A stretch of 53,984 nt of DNA from Clostridium sp. CAG:288. GTDB lineage: Bacteria > Bacillota_I > Bacilli_A > RFN20 > CAG-288. Positions 7,801 to 15,680 of the stretch are shown here, piece after piece. The stretch's first letter is position 1; every line of letters starts with the position of its first letter. The notes under the pieces are model-generated. The model saw nothing but the letters and a program-made list of their open reading frames with translations, made no database searches and was not told the DNA's origin. The position numbers were made by a program, and so were the translations under genes. The DNA lies in contig FR898172.1 of the NCBI GenBank assembly GCA_000437395.1, positions 1-53,984 of the forward strand, in the 5' to 3' direction.

Positions 7801-7830
7801 ATTATATACCCTACAAGGTATAATGTTCAA
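7801..7830 (-). promoter_or_regulatory. hipBST promoter
   Basis: On the minus strand a TTGAAC -35 (7825-7830) and a perfect TATAAT -10 (7801-7806) are separated by 18 bp. Operator O1 (7805-7822) fills the spacer and touches the -10 box, so a bound repressor would block RNA polymerase directly. Confidence 0.7.
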
Positions 7831-7904
7831 CAATTTAATGTTTTTTATACCTTAACGGGTATTAAAAAGCTATTATGGAGTTGCATTATACCCAATAAGG
7901 TATA
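7805..7904. promoter_or_regulatory. Three evenly spaced HipB operators
   Basis: Three copies of the palindrome TATACC-N6-GGTATA lie at 7805-7822, 7846-7863 (one mismatch in the last base) and 7887-7904. Start-to-start spacing is exactly 41 bp both times, about four helical turns, so repressors would stack on one face of the DNA. The pattern resembles the E. coli HipB operator TATCC-N8-GGATA. The outermost copy reaches almost to the stop of the GNAT gene. Confidence 0.8.
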
Positions 7905-7915
7905 TTTTTGCTCTT

Positions 7916-8440
7916 TTAGCTATTTGTTACATCAATCCAATACCTTTCTAAATATTTATTTTTAAGTTCATAATAGACTATGCCATCATAAATTCCACCA
8001 TTTTTAAGTATCGTTTTTCTACTATCAACATTAGTATTAAAACAACAAACTAGTATTTTATCTAAGCCAATACTTTTGCAAAACGGTTTAATACTATTAA
8101 GCATCCATGATGCATATCCTTTTCTTCTTTCAGATGGTCTAACTGAATATTCAATATGTCCAGCATACTTTTCCAAATATTCGTTAAAATAATGTCTTAT
8201 TTGTATCATACCTACTAGCTTATTATCACTTTTTCTAACACATAAAAATTGTGTTGCAATAATCATCCCTTTAGGAAGAGTTTCTAATTTAAGATATCTA
8301 TTTGTCATCTCAAGATCTTCATTCATATAATCATATTTTCTTAAAGGCCCACATCCATCCATTGAGTCACCATTATTCAAAAATTCTTCTCTATAAGCCT
8401 TTAATTCATCCAAGTAATCTTTTGATGTTTTTATTAACAT
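7916..8440 (-). CDS. GNAT family N-acetyltransferase
   Basis: This 174-residue protein has the GNAT fold: substrate strands near 63-80 (LCVRKSDNKLVGMIQIR), the acetyl-CoA loop RPSERRKGYASWML near 103-116, and the strand LDKILVCCFNTN followed by SRKTILKNGG. The acceptor is unknown. The ATG lacks a clear ribosome site. It lies upstream of the hipBST operators on the same strand but is outside the coupled operon. Confidence 0.8.
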   Translation of the reverse strand: MLIKTSKDYLDELKAYREEFLNNGDSMDGCGPLRKYDYMNEDLEMTNRYLKLETLPKGMIIATQFLCVRKSDNKLVGMIQIRHYFNEYLEKYAGHIEYSVRPSERRKGYASWMLNSIKPFCKSIGLDKILVCCFNTNVDSRKTILKNGGIYDGIVYYELKNKYLERYWIDVTNS

Positions 8441-8718
8441 TAATTCATTATCAATTTTTATTTTTCCATAAAGTCTTTGTCTTATTTTTATTATTTATAA
8501 CTTAAAATATTATCTATATAAATGCATATTTTTTAATTGATAATAATAAAAGTCGAAGATTCAGGTTGAACCAGTGTTTATAAAATCACTGTTTTATTAA
8601 TTTGATGAAGAACTAAAACAAATATATGTTTAAAATCAAGCCACATCTTAATCAATTTTAATTCTATTTTATATTTTGAACACTACATTTTTAACCGATA
8701 ATAAGCTACATAATTCTA
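8441..8718. other. AT-rich intergenic stretch, nothing coding recognised
   Basis: No credible reading frame is seen. One small hairpin (CAGTG/CACTG near 8573-8592) followed by TTTT is the only structure noted. Confidence 0.5.
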
Positions 8719-8746
8719 TTGACAATTACATATTTTAAATTATTAT
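8719..8746 (+). promoter_or_regulatory. Orphan sigma-A-type promoter
   Basis: A consensus -35 TTGACA (8719-8724) is followed after 16 bp by TATTAT (8741-8746). No open frame follows on this strand, only a hairpin region and a terminator. Confidence 0.5.
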
Positions 8747-8752
8747 CATCAC

Positions 8753-8930
8753 GTTATATAGTAACTTACCATCTATTCTAGTATCAATACAACACAAGAT
8801 TTGTGTTCATTTTTGCTATTGATCTATTATCTCATACTAGTAAATACTTTATTTTTACAGTATATAAACTTTTTTATTCACAAAAAAGGATTTCCATAAT
8901 TTTCTGTAATTAGGAAATCCTTCATTTTTT
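8753..8930 (+). ncRNA. Candidate small RNA of about 180 nt
   Basis: Between the orphan promoter and a terminator lies a nested hairpin: CTAGTA/TACTAG (8778-8783, 8835-8840), TCAATA/TATTGA (8784-8789, 8817-8822) and AACACAA/TTGTGTT (8791-8797, 8801-8807). Promoter, folded body and terminator together suggest a small RNA. No known family was recognised, and AT-rich DNA readily gives chance hairpins. Confidence 0.35.
8882..8930. terminator. Bidirectional Rho-independent terminator
   Basis: A 10-bp stem (8886-8895 with 8913-8922) has A-rich DNA on its left and T-rich DNA on its right, so it can work on both strands. The U tail is better on the minus strand. It may be the original terminator of rlmD, now cut off by the inserted island. 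Confidence 0.75.
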
Positions 8931-8944
8931 ACGATTTTAAGCAT

Positions 8945-8986
8945 TTAGCCGTTTTTGCGACTCAGCAACACCACTGTTTCCACATG
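8945..8986 (-). pseudogene. Displaced 3' end of an rlmD/rumA gene
   Basis: These 14 codons read HVETVVLLSRKNG-stop, against HVETVVLLNKKND-stop at the end of the intact rlmD (10416-10457). 10 of 13 residues and 30 of 42 bases match, with an exact 9-base core GTGGTGTTG. Nothing upstream continues the rlmD protein, so this is a detached tail rather than a decayed full copy. Its codons (CTG, CGC, GGC) are richer in G+C than the host gene's. Confidence 0.7.
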
Positions 8987-9342
8987 CATAGATTGGACGC
9001 AAGGAACAGGTCTACCAATACGAGGCACAGTACGGAAGGAACATATCAACCGCATTCCAAACATGACTGTGCAACTGGCAAAAATGGTAAACCCTGCATG
9101 TATGGGTTGCGCTCTTTGAGCTTTCAAGCTCGACTATTTCGCATTCTCCATCAAATGATCTTTCTACTTCTTCACATACCCTTCGAAGATATCCCAGGCA
9201 ATAAGTCTTTTCCCAATGGAAACGTTCATAGTATGTATTCCTTTCATAATTCGATTTTGGGTTTCCGCTTCACACCGCCGGTGATGGCAGTGTGGGAGCC
9301 TTCACACATATATTTTCGCCATCTGTCTTTCCATCCTCTCAT

Positions 9343-10182
9343 TTAATCGGAAAAATCCATACGGTAGATATACATCTTAGCAAGGCTGTCACAGAGCTTT
9401 GCGAGGAAGCGGTGAATACCCTTGATATTCGGATCATCGAGTTTATAATAGCCCTGCATATAACTCTTTTTTGACATGAGCTTTGCCTTCTTAGACCATC
9501 CTTCAAGTTCGGAAGTATCATTTACATAGAAAAGCCCAGATACATCATTCATGCCCATGCTTTTCAAAGTGCTCTTCAAGAGTTTGTCTCTTCCAAATTT
9601 TCCAACCGCGTCAAAAACAAGTCTGCCTCCCGGAAATTTTTCTGCCATTGCAATGACCATGTTCTTTATCTGCTGTGTAGTGAAATAATGAAACACTCCG
9701 GCAGCGTACAGAATAGCACCGTCCTTTGCATTGATTTTATCCATCCATGAAAAATCGTTCAGATCACAGGCTATATTTTCTTCTCTTTCTCCGGCAGAAA
9801 TGATCTCATTACGTGACTTTATCACGTCCGGAAAATCAAGATTATAGATACAGCAGGTTCCGTTATCCGCTGTTCTGCCGGTCATATTCAGTCCACAGCC
9901 CAAGTTGACTACTGCGGCTTTCGGATGCGTCTTCAGATAATCCGCAATTTCCCAAAGCATATCCTTTTCACGCATAGCGCCTTCTAATGCACCAAACTGG
10001 TACATGGCGCTGTTTTCCTTGCTTTTCAACTTTGAAAAATCATAGTCGATACTCTCACAGATTTTTGCGGCGTATTTATCCTGATACAACGTTGGAAATT
10101 GCTCCGCGCAAAGCTTCCGTCCGTATAATGGGATGATCAGCGTTTCTTGCACGCTCCCTTTTTCTATGTGAATCTTGTCCAT
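9343..10182 (-). CDS. LCM/PPM1-family class I SAM-dependent methyltransferase
   Basis: This 279-residue protein belongs to the leucine carboxyl methyltransferase-like family. Residues about 92-98 (VVNLGCG) form the SAM-binding Gly motif, followed by IYNLDFPDVI, the acidic strand typical of the family, and IACDLNDFSWMD. The start has an AAGAGGTGATAA site. It is the only intact gene in a high-G+C island, and its codon use (many GAC, GGC, CTG) differs from all neighbours, pointing to transfer from a clostridial-type donor. Bacterial members methylate small molecules or protein carboxyls, often in natural-product pathways; the substrate here is unknown. Confidence 0.82.
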   Translation of the reverse strand: MDKIHIEKGSVQETLIIPLYGRKLCAEQFPTLYQDKYAAKICESIDYDFSKLKSKENSAMYQFGALEGAMREKDMLWEIADYLKTHPKAAVVNLGCGLNMTGRTADNGTCCIYNLDFPDVIKSRNEIISAGEREENIACDLNDFSWMDKINAKDGAILYAAGVFHYFTTQQIKNMVIAMAEKFPGGRLVFDAVGKFGRDKLLKSTLKSMGMNDVSGLFYVNDTSELEGWSKKAKLMSKKSYMQGYYKLDDPNIKGIHRFLAKLCDSLAKMYIYRMDFSD

Positions 10183-10415
10183 AAATTATCACCTCTTTTA
10201 TTATATTTTCGCTCCTGCCACTGATGGAAGCGAGGAATCCTTGTTTTATCATGGCATCCATCTCACAGTCACAACTACCACAACATCTAACTCAGCAACT
10301 CAACTCTCACATTTTTTACCCAATCTGTCTTTAGATAAGTTACCAAGAAGCGTTCGTCCTGCCCGATGCCAAAATTTGTCCGATTGCCCGAAAACCACAG
10401 TTTTACTGAGCTTTT

Positions 10416-11765
10416 TCAGTCATTTTTCTTATTTAACAACACCACCGTCTCAACATGAGCGCTATGTGGAAATAAATCCACAGGAGTTACAAAGTCAATG
10501 CTATATTCATCCTTTAAAAATACCAAGTCTCGTGCTAAAGTAACAGGATTGCAAGAGATGTATGCTATTTTTCTAGGGCTCATCTTTTTAACAGCATTTA
10601 AAAATTCTGGAGTAGAACCTTTTCTTGGAGGATCCATAAAGATAACATCAAAGTGCTCATCTAAATTATTTAAAATATAATCTGTACAATCATCAGCAAT
10701 AAATGTAGCATTTGTAACACCGTTGATTTTAGCGTTATTAGTAGCGTCTCTTATTGCTTCTTTAACTATCTCAACACCTATAACTTCTTTAGCGTATTTT
10801 GAAGCACATAAACCAATTGTACCTGTGCCACAATAAGCATCAAGTACTTTTTCTGTACCTGTCAATTTAGCTCCTTCAATTGATAATCCATAAAGTTTTT
10901 CTATTTGTCTAGGATTTGTTTGATAGAAAGATTTAGCTGAAATCAAAAAATCTAAGCCAAAAATATTATCTTTAATTCTTCCAGGGCCATAAACTATTCT
11001 TTCTTTTTCACCTAAAATAACATTTGTTTTTCTAGTATTTATATTTTGAACAACTGTTTTAATAATAGGCATTTCATTAACTAAATCTTTAGCTAAATTC
11101 TTTATACCTGGAAAAACATCTTGGGCCGTAACAAAACACACCATAGCTTCGTCATAAGTAAAAGATGTCTTAATTAAAATATGTCTTAATAAACCTGTTC
11201 TTTTATCTTCATCATATGGTTGAACTTTATATTTTTTGCATAGTTCAAGTATTTTATCAGTAATAGCAATTGATCTTTTATCTTCAATTAAACAATTATC
11301 AACCGAAATAAGATTATGGGTGTTTTCAGCAAAAAAGCCGACAGAAATTTCACCTTTTTTCTTTCCAGGTCTAACTGGTTTTTGAATTTTGTTTCTAAAA
11401 TTCCATGGATTTTCTACACCGACAGTAGGGTTGACTTTAACATCTATTTTTCCAAATTTCTTTAATAAGTTATAAACTTTTTCTTGTTTGTACTTAAGCT
11501 GAGATTCATATGACATATGCATAATAGAACAACCACCACATTTATCGTAATATTTACATTTTGGAGTCACTCTATCGGGAGAATTAGTTAGTCTTTTAAC
11601 TACTCTTGCGTCCGAAGGTTTTCCATAGCTAAAAGTTGTTTCTATTTCTGCTTTTTCACCTTTTAGTAAATTTGGAACAAAAAATGTAACGCCATTATCA
11701 GCAACCATTCCCTTTCCTTCATCGTCAACGGCAAAAGCAACTGCCTCAAATTTCTTCTTCGTCAT
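10416..11765 (-). CDS. rlmD: 23S rRNA m5U methyltransferase, RlmD/RlmCD (RumA) family
   Basis: This 449-residue enzyme methylates uracil-C5 in 23S rRNA (U1939, and also U747 in RlmCD-type enzymes). It has an N-terminal TRAM domain, a 4Fe-4S cysteine cluster (CKYYDKCGGC near residue 70 plus a later Cys), a SAM site (VLDAYCGTGTIGL) and the catalytic Cys in YISCNPVTLARD. The start is the ATG at 11765, because AAGGA precedes it and the protein then begins MTKKKFEAV as usual; an upstream in-frame extension is unlikely. It overlaps the DUF5677 gene by 20 bp. Its stop is TGA, and no good terminator follows, consistent with island insertion at its end. Confidence 0.92.
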   Translation of the reverse strand: MTKKKFEAVAFAVDDEGKGMVADNGVTFFVPNLLKGEKAEIETTFSYGKPSDARVVKRLTNSPDRVTPKCKYYDKCGGCSIMHMSYESQLKYKQEKVYNLLKKFGKIDVKVNPTVGVENPWNFRNKIQKPVRPGKKKGEISVGFFAENTHNLISVDNCLIEDKRSIAITDKILELCKKYKVQPYDEDKRTGLLRHILIKTSFTYDEAMVCFVTAQDVFPGIKNLAKDLVNEMPIIKTVVQNINTRKTNVILGEKERIVYGPGRIKDNIFGLDFLISAKSFYQTNPRQIEKLYGLSIEGAKLTGTEKVLDAYCGTGTIGLCASKYAKEVIGVEIVKEAIRDATNNAKINGVTNATFIADDCTDYILNNLDEHFDVIFMDPPRKGSTPEFLNAVKKMSPRKIAYISCNPVTLARDLVFLKDEYSIDFVTPVDLFPHSAHVETVVLLNKKND

Positions 11766-12861
11766 ATAATTCTGCATCCTTATATTTATCTTGGAACAAT
11801 ATTCTCCTATCGTGAGCAATAATTACCATTTGATCATGTAAAATAGAGCGTGAAATTTGATCTATTTGGGTAATTACGCCATATCTTTCCATATATTTAT
11901 AAAACATATCTTCAATTCGTTCAAGGACATCGTAAAGTCCAATAGTGGCTAATTCAATAAAATATTCTTCACGTGAATAGAAAAATACTGGTGAAGAGTG
12001 AGAAAGTTCACTAGCAGCTTCATACCAAACTGAATATTTTGATAATTTTGCCGCTTTTTGAACACCATCTCTGAAATTCAATTTAAAAGCTGGATTGGTC
12101 GAATCAAAAGAATTAGAAGAATATAACCAACCATATTCTATATATTTCTTCATATCTTTACTCTTTAAGCCTTTGTTTTTCATTTCAGCTTTCATTTGAA
12201 TAAATATTTGATCCGTAGCATCTTTGTCTTCTATCGCTTCTCTAAAAGCGTTGTTATAAACAATATGCTTTAAATATACTCTTTGAAGATCATCCCCTCC
12301 TTCAATAAGAAGTTTAATTATACACTCCGCTTCGTGTAAAGTTCTCCAAGAGCCATAAGCGTCGTTAGCCAATCCTAAATTAAGCATTTTAACTATTCCA
12401 ATAGCTTCTTTTATAATTCTATCGAATAAATCTGGTATTAAAGTTTTAGTTGGATCATGTTTACAAACTTTCGAATTTATTAAATCCATCTTTGACAATA
12501 TTGCCTCTGCCGTACTAGAAACTGGCGAAAAAGATGACACGTGACTTTGAAAAGCTTGTGGTCTTAAATTAATCAATAAAAATTTTTCACTTACTAATGT
12601 TGAAATAGAATTTAACAATGCTTTATTATCTAAAAGATCATTTCTTTCTTCATCGTTTTTTCCATAAGAAACATAAGCCCACTCGTAAATAGAATAAGAT
12701 ATAATCGTTTCTTTACTCCAACTTGTTAGTTGATTAGGATCAGTTTTTAACGTGTTTGCAATTCTGCTTAAAGCTTTTGTAGCTATTTCCTTAACAGGTT
12801 TTTCATCTTTAAGACTACAACCTATAGAAACTAGTAATGATTCTAAAATATTATTAGGCAT
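11746..12861 (-). CDS. DUF5677-like protein
   Basis: This 371-residue protein resembles the DUF5677 family, with the characteristic helical core near 170-215 (ANDAYGSWRTLHEAECIIKLL, then VYLKHIVYNNAFREA) and SSPVFFYSREEYF near 310. It is all-helical with no signal peptide. Its function is unknown; relatives occur in accessory and defence-rich regions. The start is the ATG at 12861, with GGTGG upstream, two codons inside a TTG alternative. It overlaps its upstream neighbour by 8 bp and rlmD by 20 bp, so the three are one transcription unit. Confidence 0.65.
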   Translation of the reverse strand: MPNNILESLLVSIGCSLKDEKPVKEIATKALSRIANTLKTDPNQLTSWSKETIISYSIYEWAYVSYGKNDEERNDLLDNKALLNSISTLVSEKFLLINLRPQAFQSHVSSFSPVSSTAEAILSKMDLINSKVCKHDPTKTLIPDLFDRIIKEAIGIVKMLNLGLANDAYGSWRTLHEAECIIKLLIEGGDDLQRVYLKHIVYNNAFREAIEDKDATDQIFIQMKAEMKNKGLKSKDMKKYIEYGWLYSSNSFDSTNPAFKLNFRDGVQKAAKLSKYSVWYEAASELSHSSPVFFYSREEYFIELATIGLYDVLERIEDMFYKYMERYGVITQIDQISRSILHDQMVIIAHDRRILFQDKYKDAELYDEEEI

Positions 12862-13495
12862 GAACAATCACCACCTTTAAGTTAGTATACTTAACAATTT
12901 TCTCAATAACATCTTCCATTTGTTCACTTATATCATCGTATAGATAAATTTTAGTCATTCCATCTATTTTAAAAATGTTTTTTTCTAAATATTTATTATC
13001 CAAAACAATGACAGATTCATTATCATTGCCAATCAATGCAGGTAATAATAAAGAACGAATATCATTACTTAAAAACTGTTTTATATTTAAATAAGATTTA
13101 TTTAAACAGTAAAAGAAATTTGGAACTAATGTCTTATAGTCACTTTTATCTAATTTTTTAAAATTAACCTCAACAAAGAAAGTGTCTTTATTAGGTCTTT
13201 CTGGCAAACTGTCGTAAAGTTTTATAATTTTAAATTTTTTATTAAACTTGGCAATTCTGTTTGCTAAAGAAGTATTAACAAGACGTGGCTGATTAAGATG
13301 TTTAAATGGGAGACCTTGACGAGTTAAGCACTCTAAATCACTATAGCTTTCTTCACTACCTCTACTAGCAAAATTAAAAGCTATATAGTAACGATTTAAA
13401 ATCCAATCTCTTTTGCCTAAAAGCGCGTTAAAACGGATTTCTTCATCATTAGAAAATAAATTGATAAAATTCTCATAAATTTGAAATTGATCCAT
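12854..13495 (-). CDS. Hypothetical protein upstream of the DUF5677 gene
   Basis: I do not recognise this 213-residue protein. It is soluble, rich in Asn, Lys and Tyr, and ends in an alternating strand (LKVVIVHA). The start at 13495 is chosen because GAGGG precedes it and a TATAAT box at 13514-13519 puts the mRNA start downstream of the longer alternative ATG at 13513. It overlaps the DUF5677 gene by 8 bp, so the products may act together. Confidence 0.6.
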   Translation of the reverse strand: MDQFQIYENFINLFSNDEEIRFNALLGKRDWILNRYYIAFNFASRGSEESYSDLECLTRQGLPFKHLNQPRLVNTSLANRIAKFNKKFKIIKLYDSLPERPNKDTFFVEVNFKKLDKSDYKTLVPNFFYCLNKSYLNIKQFLSNDIRSLLLPALIGNDNESVIVLDNKYLEKNIFKIDGMTKIYLYDDISEQMEDVIEKIVKYTNLKVVIVHA

Positions 13496-13513
13496 TTTAT
13501 ATCCCTCGGTCAT

Positions 13514-13548
13514 ATTATACTTTAAATAGCGTTAAACACCCAACAAAA
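13514..13548 (-). promoter_or_regulatory. Promoter of the unknown gene-DUF5677-rlmD operon
   Basis: A perfect TATAAT (13519-13514, minus) lies 18 bp from a weak -35 TTGGGT. It gives a very short leader carrying the GAGGG ribosome site. Confidence 0.45.
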
Positions 13549-13578
13549 ACAATATATTTTTGTTAAATAATATTTGTT

Positions 13579-13607
13579 TTGATTTTACTAAAATAAATTG
13601 ATATTAT
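13579..13607 (+). promoter_or_regulatory. Promoter of the CotH-kinase lipoprotein gene
   Basis: TTGATT (13579-13584), a 17-bp spacer and TATTAT (13602-13607) lie about 40 bp before the ATG. Confidence 0.5.
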
Positions 13608-13649
13608 CATTATATTATAGGTTTATAGCCTAAGATTTAGGAAAATATT

Positions 13650-15677
13650 ATGAATAAAAAATTAGTTTTAACATTACCTCTACTTATTTCTTTATCAGGT
13701 TGTAGTGTCGTTGTCAGTTCTTCAACTTTAACAAGCTCATCACAAGCTACATCAAGTTCAAGCTCTATATCAAATATTTCCTCTTCATCAATTAGCTCAT
13801 CAACTAACGAAGAAGTAGAAGATATTTACAAAAAAGACGCTTATAAAAACATAAGTATAGATACTCTAGATACTGAAGCTAGAGTCATTGATAGTAAAGA
13901 TGATGTCACATATGATGACTTATTCAATTTAAAAAATAAAATTAATATCAACGTTGAAATAGAACCAAGTGAACTTACTAAGCTTCAAAAAGATTATGAA
14001 ACAGGCTATAAAAATCAGGCCTATCGAATTGCTAAGAAAGTTACTATTAGCCTAACTAATTACTCAAATACATTTACATGGGAATTTGATGAAGTTGGAA
14101 TAAGACAAAAAGGTAACACATCAAGAACTGATGTCTATAAAGATGGTAAAGTCAGCAATTTAAACCATTTTAAATTGTCTTTTGACGAAACTTTTGATGA
14201 CCATGACCTTTATGGTGATGAAGCCAAAGTTTGGACTGATGTAACAGCTAAAAAAGAAAGAGAAGATCGCGAGTTTTTAGGACTATCAGGATTAGATCTT
14301 AAATGGAATAAAAGCCAAGACAGAACTTATATTAAAGAAATTTACGCTAGTAGAGTATATAGGGCAGCTGGAATTATAAGCCAACATGTTGGATTATCTA
14401 CTTTTAGTATTAATGAAACTAATGGAACTAATAATCAAATGGGCTTATATATACTATATGAACCAGATTCTAAATCACTTATAAAACGTTCTCTTCAAAA
14501 TGGTTCTTTTGTCAACATGACAAATTGGAAAAATGAAAAGAAAGGTATATATGGAGTTGAAGGAGAAAACTATGGTGACTTGTACGACTGCTCTTATGGA
14601 GTTGGTGAGGGTAGCTATGGTAACGGAGCAGATTTATCGTTAGATTCAATATCCAATAAAAGAATTGGAGTTGAAAATAATAGTGGTTCATATATACCAG
14701 TTTATAAACTTAAAACAAATAAAACAAAAAATACTGGTCACACAAGATTAAAAGATCTTATTCAAACAATCAATTCAGCTGAACTAAACGACATAGAAAA
14801 CAAAGTTGATTTAGAGTATTTTGCTATAACTGAAGCTTGTAATTACATCATAGGAAATCCTGATAATTTAAGAAATAACAACAATAATTACATGATTTAT
14901 ATTCGAAGAACAGATGGCAAAGCAATTATTATACCTATAGATAACGATCGTTGTTTTGGAATAACTAAAGATTATAATCCTGATGGAAACGCTATGATGA
15001 ATAGAGACATATTCACCACGAAAGCAGCTAATGGTAAAACTTCGAATTTACTTTACACAAAAACAATACTTGCTAGTACTCCTAATAAATATAAAGCCAT
15101 TTATTTAAATTATATAAAAGCTTTAAAAAATTCTGATTGGATGAACCCAAATAAATTCGATAGTTTATATCAAATAGCATATGAAACTTATGGAAATGAA
15201 AGCACAATAACTAATATAAATTCTGTCGAAACTAAACCAGTAAGTTTTTCTAACATCAAAGAAAACGATGATGTTAACGAAACATTTATGACTTACGTAA
15301 GTAATAAAACTACCAAAATCGATTTAAATTATGTTATTAAATCAGTTGCTGGTGAGCTTTTACCAGAAAGAGAAGTTTACTTAATAGGAAGCTTTAATAA
15401 CTGGTCTCAGAACAAAGACATGCCTTTAACTTATAATAGTACAACTGGTGATTACTCAATAAAATTTACTCCACAAAATGTCGATAATGGAAAGATAAAA
15501 TTAAAATTTTTCGATGGAGTTGATTACTCTGCATTAGACTGGTCAATCAACGATGATTTAACTTTAAACCTCGATGGAAATGGAAAGTCATATCAATTAA
15601 ATAATGTTACTACAAATTCTGTTATTACAATTGTAATAAATCCAAACACATTAAAAGTAACTATATCAATTAATTAG
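13650..15677 (+). CDS. CotH-kinase family lipoprotein with Ser-rich linker
   Basis: This 675-residue surface protein starts with a lipoprotein signal (lipobox LSGC, Cys18) and a Ser/Thr-rich linker to about residue 52. The CotH-type kinase domain follows (about 95-490): IRQKGNTSR, an EIYASRVYRAAGI helix, GLYILYEP, the catalytic-type stretch IIGNPDNLRNNNNNYMIYI and the metal motif PIDNDRC. The C-terminal 100 residues form a beta-sandwich beginning VYLIGSFNNWSQNKDMPL, like carbohydrate-binding E-set domains. CotH of Bacillus phosphorylates Ser-rich coat proteins; here the kinase would act outside the cell. It may modify the Ser-rich lipoproteins encoded at 48.5-52.4 kb (inference). Confidence 0.85.
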   Translation: MNKKLVLTLPLLISLSGCSVVVSSSTLTSSSQATSSSSSISNISSSSISSSTNEEVEDIYKKDAYKNISIDTLDTEARVIDSKDDVTYDDLFNLKNKININVEIEPSELTKLQKDYETGYKNQAYRIAKKVTISLTNYSNTFTWEFDEVGIRQKGNTSRTDVYKDGKVSNLNHFKLSFDETFDDHDLYGDEAKVWTDVTAKKEREDREFLGLSGLDLKWNKSQDRTYIKEIYASRVYRAAGIISQHVGLSTFSINETNGTNNQMGLYILYEPDSKSLIKRSLQNGSFVNMTNWKNEKKGIYGVEGENYGDLYDCSYGVGEGSYGNGADLSLDSISNKRIGVENNSGSYIPVYKLKTNKTKNTGHTRLKDLIQTINSAELNDIENKVDLEYFAITEACNYIIGNPDNLRNNNNNYMIYIRRTDGKAIIIPIDNDRCFGITKDYNPDGNAMMNRDIFTTKAANGKTSNLLYTKTILASTPNKYKAIYLNYIKALKNSDWMNPNKFDSLYQIAYETYGNESTITNINSVETKPVSFSNIKENDDVNETFMTYVSNKTTKIDLNYVIKSVAGELLPEREVYLIGSFNNWSQNKDMPLTYNSTTGDYSIKFTPQNVDNGKIKLKFFDGVDYSALDWSINDDLTLNLDGNGKSYQLNNVTTNSVITIVINPNTLKVTISIN

Positions 15678-15680
15678 TAT

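Larger units (their letters stand above)
8945..10415. mobile_element. High-G+C genomic island at the rlmD 3' end
   Basis: Base composition jumps: a hand count gave 29 of 60 G+C at 9361-9420 against 13 of 60 at 10921-10980 in rlmD. The change coincides with the two rlmD tails at 8945 and 10416. The 3' end of rumA/rlmD is an established integration site for streptococcal conjugative elements and phages. No integrase is present, so this is a remnant or a cargo-only insertion. Between 8990 and 9342 there is no convincing gene; the best small frame is a 21-codon ORF at 9229-9164 (minus) with an AAAGGA site. 10183-10415 holds only the leader of the methyltransferase gene. Confidence 0.6.

Noticed and set aside
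8945..9127. 60-codon gene covering the rlmD tail
   Set aside because: Only the last 14 codons resemble a known protein; the rest reads like chance sequence in the island.
9343..9521. Overlapping frames inside the methyltransferase gene
   Set aside because: They are shadows of the LCM-family frame, which shows the SAM motif and a ribosome site.
10175..10543. Plus-strand frame across the rlmD end
   Set aside because: It spans the island junction antisense to rlmD and has no family resemblance.
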